A program made the position numbers and the translations under genes. Under the pieces are notes generated by a model. That model saw nothing but the letters and a program-made list of their open reading frames with translations, made no database searches and was not told where the DNA came from. Below, one piece after another: positions 53,901-63,888 of a stretch of DNA of 64,000 bases. Location: assembly GCF_003205835.1 (NCBI RefSeq), contig NZ_CP029773.1, positions 62,001 to 126,000 of the forward strand. Reading direction: 5' to 3'. Each line of letters opens with the position of its first letter. Positions within the stretch are counted from its first letter, which is position 1. The DNA comes from Stenotrophomonas maltophilia (lineage in GTDB: Bacteria; Pseudomonadota; Gammaproteobacteria; Xanthomonadales; Xanthomonadaceae).

Positions 53901-54641
53901 GCCGCCCGACGGCATCTCGAAGTCTTCCGGCAGCACGATGCGGCGCGCCATCGGATCGACCTCGACCGACGCCGACGACTCCACCGTTTCGGCAATGGTC
54001 TTGAAGCCGACCCAGCGGCCGGTATAGCGGCTCATCGCCCAGCCGAGCAGGCCCATGTCGAGGATGTCCTGCACGCCGGCCGGGTTCAGCACCGGCATCA
54101 TCGCGCTGACGAATTCGTCCTCGCTGCCGTGCGGCAGCGTCGAGCTGCGGCAGGCATGGTCGTCGGCGGCCAGCGCCAGCACGCCGCCGTAGCGCGAGGT
54201 ACCGGCGGCATTGGCATGCTTGAACACGTCGCCGCAGCGGTCCACGCCCGGGCCCTTGCCGTACCACATGCCGAACACGCCCTGCACGTTGGCGCCCGGG
54301 AACAGGTTGGTCTGCTGGGTGCCCCACACCATGGTAGCGCCCAGGTCCTCGTTCAGGCCCGGGGTGAACTTCACCTTGGCCGCGTCCAGGTGCTTGCGTG
54401 CGCGCCACAGTTCCAGGTCGAAGCCACCCAGCGGGCTGCCACGGTAGCCACTGACGAAGCCGGCGCTGTCGATGCCTTCGTGCGCGTCGCGCAGCCGCTG
54501 CATCAATGGCAGCCGCACCAGCGCCTGCACGCCACTCAGGTAGATCCGCCCCTCGCTGCGGGTGTACTTGTGGTCGAGCGTGTAATCACGGTCGAGCAGG
54601 TCGGCGGAAGAGGGCGAAGTGAGTTGCGCGGTACTGGTCAT
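50955..54641 (-). CDS. Indolepyruvate ferredoxin oxidoreductase, fused alpha-beta type
   Basis: The 1,228-residue enzyme decarboxylates aryl- or branched-chain 2-oxo acids from amino acid breakdown to acyl-CoA. It has an N-terminal pyrimidine-binding region (SGYRGSPLGGFDLELW), a thiamine diphosphate domain (GIGCHYMVTWMDR, GGEGVTWAGQAPF), and an iron-sulfur segment (CEGCGDCGKKSFC, then CNKDYSCVNGFCPSF). The gamma-like domain follows with LITGVGGTGVVTIG. I use the ATG at 54641. A non-conserved segment (HPLPPGEWEGNEWG and what follows, encoded around 51660-51780) interrupts the C-terminal part just before FLPLDDARL. Confidence 0.92.
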   Translation of the reverse strand: MTSTAQLTSPSSADLLDRDYTLDHKYTRSEGRIYLSGVQALVRLPLMQRLRDAHEGIDSAGFVSGYRGSPLGGFDLELWRARKHLDAAKVKFTPGLNEDLGATMVWGTQQTNLFPGANVQGVFGMWYGKGPGVDRCGDVFKHANAAGTSRYGGVLALAADDHACRSSTLPHGSEDEFVSAMMPVLNPAGVQDILDMGLLGWAMSRYTGRWVGFKTIAETVESSASVEVDPMARRIVLPEDFEMPSGGLNIRWPDPPLDQEMRLHRYAVKAAQAFARANGIDKVVMDAPRARLGIVTTGKSYLDVLQALEYLGLDEAACADIGIRVYKVGMTWPLEPQGIARFAQGLEDIIVVEEKRAFIERQMKEQFFNWPASWGQRPSIVGKYDESGEWILPSTGELTPATIAGVIGRRIQKFFNNESIEQRLQWMQEKEAELALPRASFPRVPHYCSGCPHNTSTQVPEGSRALAGIGCHYMVTWMDRSTDTFTHMGGEGVTWAGQAPFTNTPHVFQNLGDGTYFHSGSLAIRQAVAAGVNITYKILYNDAVAMTGGQPVDGPLSVPDIAKQMRAEGIHTIVVLSDNIGKWTGQREHFPSDVEFHDRSELDEVQKRLRDVKGVSILIYEQTCATEKRRRRKRGKLEDPQKRVLINSLVCEGCGDCGKKSFCVSVLPKETEFGRKREIDQSNCNKDYSCVNGFCPSFVTVHGGQPRKGSKRDASTLLDNLPAPTLRGTLEQPWNILITGVGGTGVVTIGALLGMAGHLEGKGATVLDQTGLAQKGGAVTTHIRIARRPEDIHAVRIAAGEADLVVGCDMVVVNDYWALSKVRAGRSQVVLNTYEAMPGTFTTRPDMQFPAADIVAGVRVALGGQEPLLLDATQLATALLGDAIAANLFILGYAWQQGLVPLSFESLMRAIELNGAAVAMNQQAFAWGRLAVVDPQAVQQAAGLVRNRHTDTESTPGPLHPLPPGEWEGNEWGATAAPRNTGDERELRGLPSHSGDVAFLPLDDARLSRSLDEMIERRAAFLVEYQDDAYANRYRSLVERVRAAEAERIGGSTALTETVARYLFKLMAYKDEYEVARLYTSGDFQRRLQQQFEGDYQLRFHLAPPLFAKKDEQGRLLKKEYGPWMFKAFGLLARLKFLRGGRFDVFGRTAERRMERRLIGDYEATVQLLLDGLDDDRLALAVEIASVPEHIRGFGHVKEAHFEQAKAREAALLAQWRNPKALHIVQVA

Positions 54642-54809
54642 GGCTGGCCCGGTAGGATCGGCTGGCACCGGCCGCGTGCAGGCACGCGGCGGGAAAGGCG
54701 CGAATTGTAGCAGCGGGGCCGCGAGGCCCCGGCACTCGCGCCCGCGGCGGTGCTGGGGTTAGGATCGGGGAGAGAGAGGGAGGCTGCAGTTGCGGCCTGG
54801 GGAGAAGGG

Positions 54810-55445
54810 ATGTCAGTTCCAGGAAAGATCCTGGCCAGCGTGCTGCTGGCCTCGGGAGCGGCCACGGTGTGGGCTGCGCCGGCCGTGCCGGCACCACAGG
54901 AGTTCTACTTCGACAACGATCCGGCCGCCACGCCGATGGTGGCGGTGCAGGGCGAGGGCGATGATCTGGTGGCGCAGCTGGTCAAGCTGCGTGAACGCGG
55001 CCGGCGTGCGGTGGAAGCGACGGTGCAGCTGGCATCGGTGGCCGGCGCGCAGGGCCGTGGCGAACTGGCCGAGCAGCTGTATGGCGAGGCCATGAAAGAG
55101 GCACCGGCACAGAGCAGCAGTGGCCGCAGCGTGCGCTGGAACTACGGTTGGGACCTGCTGCGCCAGGGCAAGCCGGAGGCGGCGCTGGAACAGTGGCTGG
55201 CCTCGGCCGGCAATGCGCGCACGAAGCCGAGCTGGGTGCCACCGACTTATGCATTGGCGCTGTGGCGGCTGGGACAGAAGCAGGAGGCGGTGCAGTGGTA
55301 TGCGGCTGCCGTGCGTACAGAGCCGACGCAGTGGAGCACCAGTGCCCACCATGCGCAGTTGCTGCCGCAATGGCGCGAGGATGAGCGCGCGTCGCTGGCC
55401 GAGGTGCAGCAGGCCTGGGCGGCCGCACCGCCTGCCTGGCCCTGA
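54810..55445 (+). CDS. Exported TPR-like protein of unknown function
   Basis: The 211-residue product has a signal peptide (LASVLLASGAATVWAAP) and a helical body whose ELAEQLYGEAMKEAP, NYGWDLLRQGKPEAALEQWL and ALWRLGQKQEAVQWYAAAV segments look like degenerate tetratricopeptide helices. No enzyme motif is visible. The ATG at 54810 has an ideal GGAGAAGGG eight bases upstream, so I prefer it to the earlier in-frame ATG at 54750. It diverges from the oxidoreductase gene and is followed by more than 500 bases of repeats. Confidence 0.75.
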   Translation: MSVPGKILASVLLASGAATVWAAPAVPAPQEFYFDNDPAATPMVAVQGEGDDLVAQLVKLRERGRRAVEATVQLASVAGAQGRGELAEQLYGEAMKEAPAQSSSGRSVRWNYGWDLLRQGKPEAALEQWLASAGNARTKPSWVPPTYALALWRLGQKQEAVQWYAAAVRTEPTQWSTSAHHAQLLPQWREDERASLAEVQQAWAAAPPAWP

Positions 55446-55509
55446 GGGAAGGGGTTCGGCCGGGTTGCACCCGGCACCCGCAGAGGCAACAGCTGAAGCA
55501 ACAGCGGGC

Positions 55510-55630
55510 TTCCTGCGGGATGGCGGGGCACTGTGGGTTTGCGGGGCCGCCGTAAACCCGTCCTGGGGGCTTGGTCGCCGCATCCATGCGGCTCACACCC
55601 CGCAAACCCACAGTGCCCCGCCTTCGACAG
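55510..55630. repeat. Long imperfect palindrome, copy 4
   Basis: The arms GGCGGGGCACTGTGGGTTTG and CAAACCCACAGTGCCCCGCC are perfectly complementary, enclosing GCCGCATCCATGCGGC and CGTAAACCCGTCCTGGGGG. The interior is the reverse complement of that in copies 1 and 3. It ends at CTTCGACAG. Bases 55446-55509 hold GC-rich sequence ending in an AACAGC run but no gene. Confidence 0.8.
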
Positions 55631-55645
55631 ATTCCGGCAGCTGTT

Positions 55646-55694
55646 GGTAGGTGTCGACCTTGGTCGACACGGTAGATCCACGCCACGCGTGGAT
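55646..55694. repeat. Two adjacent SMAG-like repeats
   Basis: GGTAGGTGTCGACCTTGGTC plus GACAC (55646-55670) is followed without a gap by GGTAGATCCACGCCACGCGT plus GGAT (55671-55694). Same orientation, different stems. Confidence 0.8.
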
Positions 55695-55737
55695 GAATCT
55701 GTAACGGAATCGACTATTCGATATCTGATCGAAGAGC

Positions 55738-55761
55738 AGCCGAGTCTGGGCTCGGCTCTAC
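55738..55761. repeat. SMAG repeat, reversed
   Basis: AGCCGAGTCTGGGCTCGGCT followed by CTAC is the mirror orientation of the GTAGAGCCGAGC unit near 9496. Confidence 0.8.
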
Positions 55762-55827
55762 AAAGAGCGGCCGGCCAAGCGCTTTTGCTCTTCTTCTTTC
55801 TTCCACGTGGCTGATCGTCCCCGGAGA

Positions 55828-55950
55828 CTGTCAGGGGCCGGGTGGGTAGGCTGCGCAGGGGCGTGAGCCGCATGGATGCGGCGACCGAGCTTACATGGAC
55901 GTACTTGCAGCGTCCCCTGCGCAGCCTACCCACCCGGCCAACCACGGCTG
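55828..55950. repeat. Long imperfect palindrome, copy 5
   Basis: Arms GGCCGGGTGGGTAGGCTGCG (from 55836) and CGCAGCCTACCCACCCGGCC (to 55939) pair over 20 bp and more. They enclose GCCGCATGGATGCGGC and ACATGGACGTACTTGCAGCG. The interior has drifted from the other copies but keeps the GCATGGATGC hairpin core. It lies just beyond the 3' end of the AAA ATPase gene. Confidence 0.8.
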
Positions 55951-56000
55951 TTGCTTTGAGCGACCAGCCACGAGGGGCTGCGCCGTTCGCTGGAAACCCC

Positions 56001-58238
<2,238 letters not shown>

Positions 58239-58287
58239 TGCCTGCCTCACTCTTTCTGCTGCATCCTCTTCTTCATGGAAACCCGCG

Positions 58288-58764
58288 ATGCGTGAACTGA
58301 TCCTGCTGCGCCATGCCCATGCCGAACCGGCCACCCCCGGCCAGGCCGACCTCGACCGGCCGTTGTCGCCGGTAGGCCTGGCCGAAGCCGAAGCCGCCGG
58401 CAAGTGGCTGAAGGAAAACAACCTGCTGCCGGACTGCGTGCTGTGCTCGCCGGCACGGCGCACCCGCGAGACCCTGGAGGCCGTGCTCGGCACCATCGGC
58501 TACGTGGAGAAGCGCCTGGAAGACCGTATCTATGAGGCCACCCCCGGCACCCTGGCGGCGCTGGTGGACGACCGCCGTGACCTCGACCGGGTGCTGGTCG
58601 TCGGCCACAACCCGGGCCTGGAGCGCCTGGTGGCGCTGATGACCGAGGGCACCAGCAGCGACTACCGCGGCATGCCGCCGGCCGGCATCGCTGTGCTCGG
58701 CTTCCCGCGCGAGGCCTCGATCGAGCCGGGTGTGGCCAGCCTGAACGCGTTCTGGTGGCCGTGA
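58288..58764 (+). CDS. sixA: SixA-type phosphohistidine phosphatase
   Basis: The 158-residue protein is a short histidine phosphatase with the catalytic RHAHA motif (R8, H9), an SPARRTRETLE segment carrying the second arginine, and VVGHNPGLE with the second histidine. SixA removes phosphate from histidine on phosphotransfer proteins. The Hpt-less hybrid kinase at 10849 and other two-component or PTS proteins elsewhere are possible targets; nothing in the window fixes the substrate. yceI starts four bases after its stop. Confidence 0.88.
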   Translation: MRELILLRHAHAEPATPGQADLDRPLSPVGLAEAEAAGKWLKENNLLPDCVLCSPARRTRETLEAVLGTIGYVEKRLEDRIYEATPGTLAALVDDRRDLDRVLVVGHNPGLERLVALMTEGTSSDYRGMPPAGIAVLGFPREASIEPGVASLNAFWWP

Positions 58765-58768
58765 TCCA

Positions 58769-59386
58769 ATGAGCCTGGCGCGGCGCAGCCGCTTCCTGCT
58801 GCCCGTGCTGCTGGCATTCGGACCGGCCTGGGCTGCGGCGCCACCGCCAACGTCCTTGCCGCCGGTGGTCGCCGAAGCGCACCGGGTCCTGCGCCTGGAT
58901 ACCCAACACTCGCAGATCGGTTTCGAGGTGCGCACCCGCTTCGGGCAGCGCATCGAAGGCCTGTTCCCACACTTCGAAGGCCGCATCGAGATCCTCTCCG
59001 ATGGCCGTCACCAGGTGCACCTGAAGATGTTCACGCGCTCGGTCGAGATCCCCGGCAAGGCGCGCTACACAGGCTGGATGCGCGGCGAGGAGTTCTTCGA
59101 CGCGGGCCGCCACCCCGTGGTCGAGTTCGACTCGCTGCCGTACTGGCCGGAGACCGTGGAAGACGGGGGCGACATCAACGGGCGGCTGACCCTGCGCGGG
59201 ATCAGCCATCCCGAGACACTGAAGGTCGAGAAAGCGGAGTGTGCCCGACCCGGCTATGATTGCGACGTCGTCAGCCGCGGTACCGTGCAGCGAGGCCGGT
59301 ATGGAATGGACAGCTGGCAGCTTGCCTTGAGTGACCGAGTGACCTTCGTATTGCGAGCGCGCCTGAGCGAGGCGCCGAAACCGTGA
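58769..59386 (+). CDS. YceI-family periplasmic protein
   Basis: The 205-residue protein has a signal peptide (LLPVLLAFGPAWAAAPP) and the YceI lipocalin-like barrel, with the N-terminal strand RLDTQHSQIGFEVRTRFG and the RGEEFFDAGRHPVVEF block. Characterised relatives bind long polyisoprenoid chains. Here a cysteine-containing stretch (ECARPGYDCDVV) precedes the conserved GRYGMDSW. The gene overlaps the next by four bases (GTGA). Confidence 0.9.
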   Translation: MSLARRSRFLLPVLLAFGPAWAAAPPPTSLPPVVAEAHRVLRLDTQHSQIGFEVRTRFGQRIEGLFPHFEGRIEILSDGRHQVHLKMFTRSVEIPGKARYTGWMRGEEFFDAGRHPVVEFDSLPYWPETVEDGGDINGRLTLRGISHPETLKVEKAECARPGYDCDVVSRGTVQRGRYGMDSWQLALSDRVTFVLRARLSEAPKP

Positions 59387-61434
59387 ACCTCCTGCTGCGT
59401 GTACTGGCGCTGGCAACCGTGTTGCTGGGCAGCGGTTGTGCATCGCTGTCCCATGCCGAGCGTGACCGCGCCGAAGCGATCGCCGTGCAGGCGCGCTCGA
59501 CCCAGGTGGATTGCCAGCGCGCCGACCGCTGCGCACAGGATTCACCGCTGCGGGCGCTGGCCGGCCGGGCGTTCACCGAATCCACCCCCGGGCGGCCGCG
59601 CCACTACGCCACCCTGCTGGACGAGGGCGAGGGGGCCCTTGTCGCACGCCTGAACCTGCTGCGCAGCGCCACCCGCAGCATCGACCTGCAGACCTATATC
59701 TTCGACAAGGACGACAGCGCCCGCCTGGTCATCGATGAACTGCTGGCCGCCTCGCGGCGCGGGGTGAAGGTGCGGGTGCTGATCGATCAGCTGTCGGCGA
59801 TCTCCGACCTGCAGATCCTCGGTGCATTGTCCGGTGCCCACGAGAACTTCCAGCTGCGGGTCTACAACCCGACCTTCGGCAAGGCCCGGCTGAACTACTT
59901 CGACTACGCCGGCAGCGTGCTGTGCTGCTTCCGTCGCTTCAACCAGCGCATGCACAACAAGCTGCTGGTGATCGACGATGCGATCGGTGTGGTGGGTGGC
60001 CGCAACTACCAGGACGACTATTACGACTGGGACCGCGAATACAACTTCCGCGACCGCGACGTCATGATTGCGGGGCCGGAGGCGCGGGCGATGGCGGCCA
60101 ACTTCGATGCCTTCTGGCGCGCCAAGCGCAGCGTACCGGCCGAACGCCTGAACGATGTTGGCCGCACGCTGTTGCGTGAAGGGGTGCCGGTGCTACCACC
60201 GGCCACCTTCCGGCGCCCGGAACGGGTGCAGCGGGTCAGCGCCGAAGCCAACGATACCGAGTTCGTCACGCGTTCCTTCGTGGACACCGCGCTGCCGGTG
60301 GCCTCGGTGCGCTATGTGGCCGACCTGCCGCGCAAGCATCGCCGAGAGAAGGCCGATGCGCCGCTGGCCGGCCAGCACGTGACCGAGCCGCAGCTGGATG
60401 CACTCATTGCCGGCGCGCAGAAGGAAGTGATCCTGCAGACGCCGTACCTGGTGCTGTCCAAGCCGGCACAGAAACTGTTCCGCGAGCTGCGCAAGCGCCC
60501 GCAGCCACCGCGCGTGGTGGTGTCCAGTAACAGCCTGGCGGCCACCGACAACCCGATCGTGTATGCGCTGTCGTACAAGTACAAGCGGCGCAACATGCGC
60601 GAACTGGGCTTCAACATCTTCGAATACAAGCCGTTCCCGCTGGATGCACCGGTCGACTACCGCAACCTGCTGCCCGACCCGATCGCTGCGCCCGAGGGCG
60701 ACGACGACGGCGGGCGCAATCCGCTGATCGGCGGCAGCGCCGCCGGCAGCAACGCGCGCGGTGGCAGTGAGGGGGGCCCGAGCGGCGCGGGCAAGCAGGG
60801 CGCGGTAAACCATCCGCGTACCGGTAGTGCCTACCAGAACGCGCGCGAACGTCGCCGTGCCGCCGGCAGCGAGGTGGAAACGCGCCTGCTGCGCACCGAG
60901 ACACGACCGTCGTTCCTGGGCAGCAAGGCGGTCAACAAGCCGTTGCCGGTCACCCGCAAGGGCGCCCGCATGGGCCTGCACGCCAAGTCGCTGGTGGTCG
61001 ATCGCCGCATCGGCGTGGTCGGCACCCACAACTTCGATCCGCGCAGCGAGAACTACAACACCGAAGGCGCGGTGATCATCGACGACCCGGTGTTTGCCGA
61101 GCAGCTGGCCGAGAGCATCCTGCGCGATACCCATCCGCAGAACTCGTGGACAGTGGCGCCGCGGGCCAAGCCGCCGGTGCTGTCGGGCCTGAACTACAGT
61201 GTCGGCAAGGCCTCCGAAGCGTTGCCGATCCTCGACTTCTGGCCGTGGCGTTACGCCACCGACTACGAATTCAAGCCGGGCCCCGACTGTCCGCAGCCGC
61301 TGCCCCGGCAGGACCCGGCGTTCCACAACTGCTACGTCGCCGTCGGCGACTTCCCCGAAGTCAACGTCGGCCCGAAGTGGCTGCTGGTGCGCATGCTGAC
61401 TGCATTCGGCGCCGGCCTCGTTCCCATCCTCTGA
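59383..61434 (+). CDS. Phospholipase D-family lipoprotein (cardiolipin synthase-like)
   Basis: The 683-residue protein has a lipoprotein signal (LLGSGC, C19) and two HKD motifs, HNKLLVIDD near residue 190 and HAKSLVVDR near 532, so it is a complete two-lobed PLD-type phosphatidyltransferase or phosphodiesterase. Between the lobes is a Gly/Ser/Arg-rich, probably disordered, insertion (about residues 435-510, encoded at 60690-60900). The GTG start at 59383 overlaps the yceI stop. It resembles the third-type cardiolipin synthases by layout, but a hydrolytic role cannot be excluded. Being lipidated, it would act on the periplasmic side. Confidence 0.88.
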   Translation: MNLLLRVLALATVLLGSGCASLSHAERDRAEAIAVQARSTQVDCQRADRCAQDSPLRALAGRAFTESTPGRPRHYATLLDEGEGALVARLNLLRSATRSIDLQTYIFDKDDSARLVIDELLAASRRGVKVRVLIDQLSAISDLQILGALSGAHENFQLRVYNPTFGKARLNYFDYAGSVLCCFRRFNQRMHNKLLVIDDAIGVVGGRNYQDDYYDWDREYNFRDRDVMIAGPEARAMAANFDAFWRAKRSVPAERLNDVGRTLLREGVPVLPPATFRRPERVQRVSAEANDTEFVTRSFVDTALPVASVRYVADLPRKHRREKADAPLAGQHVTEPQLDALIAGAQKEVILQTPYLVLSKPAQKLFRELRKRPQPPRVVVSSNSLAATDNPIVYALSYKYKRRNMRELGFNIFEYKPFPLDAPVDYRNLLPDPIAAPEGDDDGGRNPLIGGSAAGSNARGGSEGGPSGAGKQGAVNHPRTGSAYQNARERRRAAGSEVETRLLRTETRPSFLGSKAVNKPLPVTRKGARMGLHAKSLVVDRRIGVVGTHNFDPRSENYNTEGAVIIDDPVFAEQLAESILRDTHPQNSWTVAPRAKPPVLSGLNYSVGKASEALPILDFWPWRYATDYEFKPGPDCPQPLPRQDPAFHNCYVAVGDFPEVNVGPKWLLVRMLTAFGAGLVPIL

Positions 61435-61444
61435 AGGTGCCCGC

Positions 61445-61879
61445 ATGACCCAGGTATTCCGCGAAGCCGTTTCCATCGAGCAGCTCAACGCGCTCAGCCG
61501 CAACACGGCGATTGAATCCCTGGGCATCGTCTTCAGCGCTGCGGGCGAGGACTGGCTGCAGGCCACCATGCCGGTGGATGAGCGCACCCGCCAGCCGTAC
61601 GGCATCCTGCATGGCGGTGCCTCGGTGGTGCTGGCCGAGACCCTGGGCAGCAGTGCCGGAAACCTGTGCGTGGATACGGCCAAGCAGATCTGCGTGGGCC
61701 TGGAAATCAACGCCAATCACGTACGCGCAGTACGCTCGGGCACGGTCACCGGTACTGCCCGCGCGCTGCACGTGGGCCGCAGCACCCAGCTGTGGGAGAT
61801 CCGTATCGAGGATGAGCAGGGCCGGCTGGTATGCATCTCGCGGCTGACCCTGGCCGTGGTGGCGGCCGGCCACGGCTGA
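61445..61879 (+). CDS. Hotdog-fold thioesterase (PaaI/YdiI-like)
   Basis: The 144-residue protein has the family pattern YGILHGGASVVLAETLGS with the active-site His-Gly-Gly and downstream acidic residue, and ends with a typical beta strand. It belongs to the PaaI/EntH/YdiI hotdog thioesterases that hydrolyse aryl- or hydroxynaphthoyl-CoA. The exact acyl-CoA cannot be assigned. It follows the PLD gene by 10 bases and may be co-transcribed. Confidence 0.88.
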   Translation: MTQVFREAVSIEQLNALSRNTAIESLGIVFSAAGEDWLQATMPVDERTRQPYGILHGGASVVLAETLGSSAGNLCVDTAKQICVGLEINANHVRAVRSGTVTGTARALHVGRSTQLWEIRIEDEQGRLVCISRLTLAVVAAGHG

Positions 61880-61998
61880 GCCCCTGGAGGCTCGTTGACG
61901 GTGGCAGAACCCAGCGTTCCCCATCGATTGCCCCGGTCGATCGGTCTTATGGCCTAAATCGGCTGGCAGCGATGACGGCCCTCCGGTATCGTGCGCGG

Positions 61999-62790
61999 AT
62001 GACTTCCCCCACTCCGGCCCCCCGCGGCGGCGTGGCGCGTGTGTGCCGTTACCTGTACCGCGTACCGCTGCTGTTGGTCCACATCACCGTGTTCCTGCCG
62101 CTCATCCTGATCGGCATGCTTCCGCCGTGGGGCGAACTGCGCGTGGGCGAAGCGACCTTCGGCGCCAAGGTGGTGAACTGGTGGCAGGGTGGGCTGATGT
62201 GGATCTTCGGCTTCCGCCTGGTGCAGATCGGCAAGCCGCTGCCCGGCGCCGTGCTGTTCGTCGCCAACCATGTCAGCTGGGTGGATATCTGCATCCTGCA
62301 CAGCCAGCGCATGATGGGTTTCGTCGCCAAGCGCGAAATCGCCAGCTGGCCACTGGTCGGTTGGCTCGCTGCGCGCGGGCAGACCATCTTCCACCAGCGC
62401 GGCAATACCGAATCGCTGGGTGGCGTGATGCAGGTGATGGCCGATCGCCTGCGTGCCGGCAGAGCCGTCGGCGTGTTCCCCGAGGGCCGCACCCGCGGTG
62501 GCCACGAAGTGGGGCCGTTCCATGCCCGCATCTTCCAGGCCGCGGTCGAAACCGGTGTTCCGGTGCAGCCGGTGGCACTGGTGTATGGCGTGCATGGCAA
62601 TGCGCAGACCATCGTCGCATTCGGTCCGGGCGAGAGTTTCTTCGCCAATTTCCTGCGCCTGCTCGGTGAGCCGGCGCGACGTGCGGAAGTGCACTTCCTG
62701 GCGCCGATCGGTGCCCAGGACCTGGAAGGCCGTCGGCGCATCGCGGAAACCTCGCGCGCGCGCATCGTGGCGGCCATGAGCACGCAGTGA
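61999..62790 (+). CDS. PlsC-type 1-acyl-glycerol-3-phosphate acyltransferase
   Basis: The 263-residue membrane-associated protein has an N-terminal span (VPLLLVHITVFLPLILIGM), the acyltransferase HX4D motif NHVSWVD (H91, D96) and the substrate-binding motif FPEGRTRGG near residue 160. The PlsC family converts lysophosphatidate to phosphatidate; ornithine-lipid OlsA enzymes share these motifs. I use the ATG at 61999: TATCGT ends seven bases upstream, so this transcript may be leaderless, and the frame before it shows no similarity. Confidence 0.85.
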   Translation: MTSPTPAPRGGVARVCRYLYRVPLLLVHITVFLPLILIGMLPPWGELRVGEATFGAKVVNWWQGGLMWIFGFRLVQIGKPLPGAVLFVANHVSWVDICILHSQRMMGFVAKREIASWPLVGWLAARGQTIFHQRGNTESLGGVMQVMADRLRAGRAVGVFPEGRTRGGHEVGPFHARIFQAAVETGVPVQPVALVYGVHGNAQTIVAFGPGESFFANFLRLLGEPARRAEVHFLAPIGAQDLEGRRRIAETSRARIVAAMSTQ

Positions 62791-62797
62791 GGGTGCG

Positions 62798-63832
62798 GTG
62801 GCCCTGATCCCGCCACCTCTCCTGGACGCCGGTACGCCGACGCTGCACGCGGCTGACTATCAGCCGCCGCGCTGGCTGCGCAATCCGCACCTGCAGTCGA
62901 TGCTCAGTTCCAGCCGCATGCGCCTGCAGCGTGGCCTGCTGCTGCTGGCCGCCACGGGTGCGGTCAGCGAGGAGCTGATCCTCGATGGCGGCGACGGCGT
63001 GCGCCTGCAGGGCTGGCACAGCCATGTCGAAGGCCGCGAACCGAAAGGCATGGCCCTGCTGCTGCATGGCTGGGAAGGCAGTGCCGAATCCAGCTACATG
63101 CGCATGGCGGCCGCGCGCATGCTGGAACAGGGCTTCGACGTGGTGCGCCTGAACTTCCGCGACCACGGCAACACCCATCATCTCAACCCCGGCATCTTCC
63201 ATTCCAACCTGATCGACGAAGTGGTGCATGCCGCCGGCGATATCGCCCAGCGCTGGCCGCAGCTGCCGCTGGTGGCCGCCGGTTATTCGCTGGGCGGCAA
63301 CTTCGTGCTGCGGCTGGCCCTGCGCGCGCCGGCCGCTGGCGTACCGCTGCTGCGGGTGGCGTCCGTATGCCCAGTGCTGGACCCGGCGCTGACGATGGAC
63401 AGCATCGAGAACGGCCCGGCGATGTATGACTGGTACTTCCGCCGCAAATGGGCCGGTTCGCTGCGCCGCAAGCGCGAGCTGTTCCCCGAGCTGAGCGACT
63501 GCGACGACCGCGTGCTGAAGCTGGACATCCGCGCGCTGACGGCATGGCTGGTCGAGCGCCACACCAGCTTCGGCTCACTGCAGGCCTATTTCGATGGCTA
63601 CTCGATTGCCGGCGACCGCCTGTCCACCCTGCAGGTGCCGGCCGACATCCTGATGGCGCAGGATGACCCGGTGATTCCGTACGCGACCTTCAGTGACTGG
63701 CAGCTGCCGCGCCAGGCGCGCCTGGAAACCGCGTGTTGGGGCGGCCACTGCGGATTCATCGAGAACTGGCGGGGCGACGGCTTCTCCGAGCGCTGGGTTG
63801 CGCAACGCCTGCAGCGTGTCCTGCAGGCCTGA
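62798..63832 (+). CDS. YheT-like alpha/beta hydrolase
   Basis: The 344-residue protein matches the YheT hydrolase family: PPRWLRNPHLQSM near the N-terminus, the oxyanion region LLLHGWEGS, the nucleophile elbow GYSLGGN (S164), the acid in AQDDPVIP and the final histidine in GGHCGF. It is likely cytoplasmic and its substrate is unknown. The GTG at 62798 is seven bases after the acyltransferase stop and no ATG lies in a suitable position. The last gene in the window begins 56 bases after its stop. Confidence 0.88.
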   Translation: MALIPPPLLDAGTPTLHAADYQPPRWLRNPHLQSMLSSSRMRLQRGLLLLAATGAVSEELILDGGDGVRLQGWHSHVEGREPKGMALLLHGWEGSAESSYMRMAAARMLEQGFDVVRLNFRDHGNTHHLNPGIFHSNLIDEVVHAAGDIAQRWPQLPLVAAGYSLGGNFVLRLALRAPAAGVPLLRVASVCPVLDPALTMDSIENGPAMYDWYFRRKWAGSLRRKRELFPELSDCDDRVLKLDIRALTAWLVERHTSFGSLQAYFDGYSIAGDRLSTLQVPADILMAQDDPVIPYATFSDWQLPRQARLETACWGGHCGFIENWRGDGFSERWVAQRLQRVLQA

Positions 63833-63855
63833 ACCGGCAGCGGCGCGCAGCCCGC

Positions 63856-63861
63856 TACAAT
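63856..63861 (+). promoter_or_regulatory. Possible -10 box
   Basis: TACAAT, five of six matches to the consensus, 27 bases before the ATG at 63889. No -35 is recognisable. Confidence 0.35.
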
Positions 63862-63888
63862 GCGGGTTTGCACTTGAAGCGGACTGCC

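Noticed and set aside
52263..54710. Long plus-strand frame opposite the indolepyruvate oxidoreductase
   Set aside because: Antisense shadow; composition rich in His, Gln and Arg, and no start signal.
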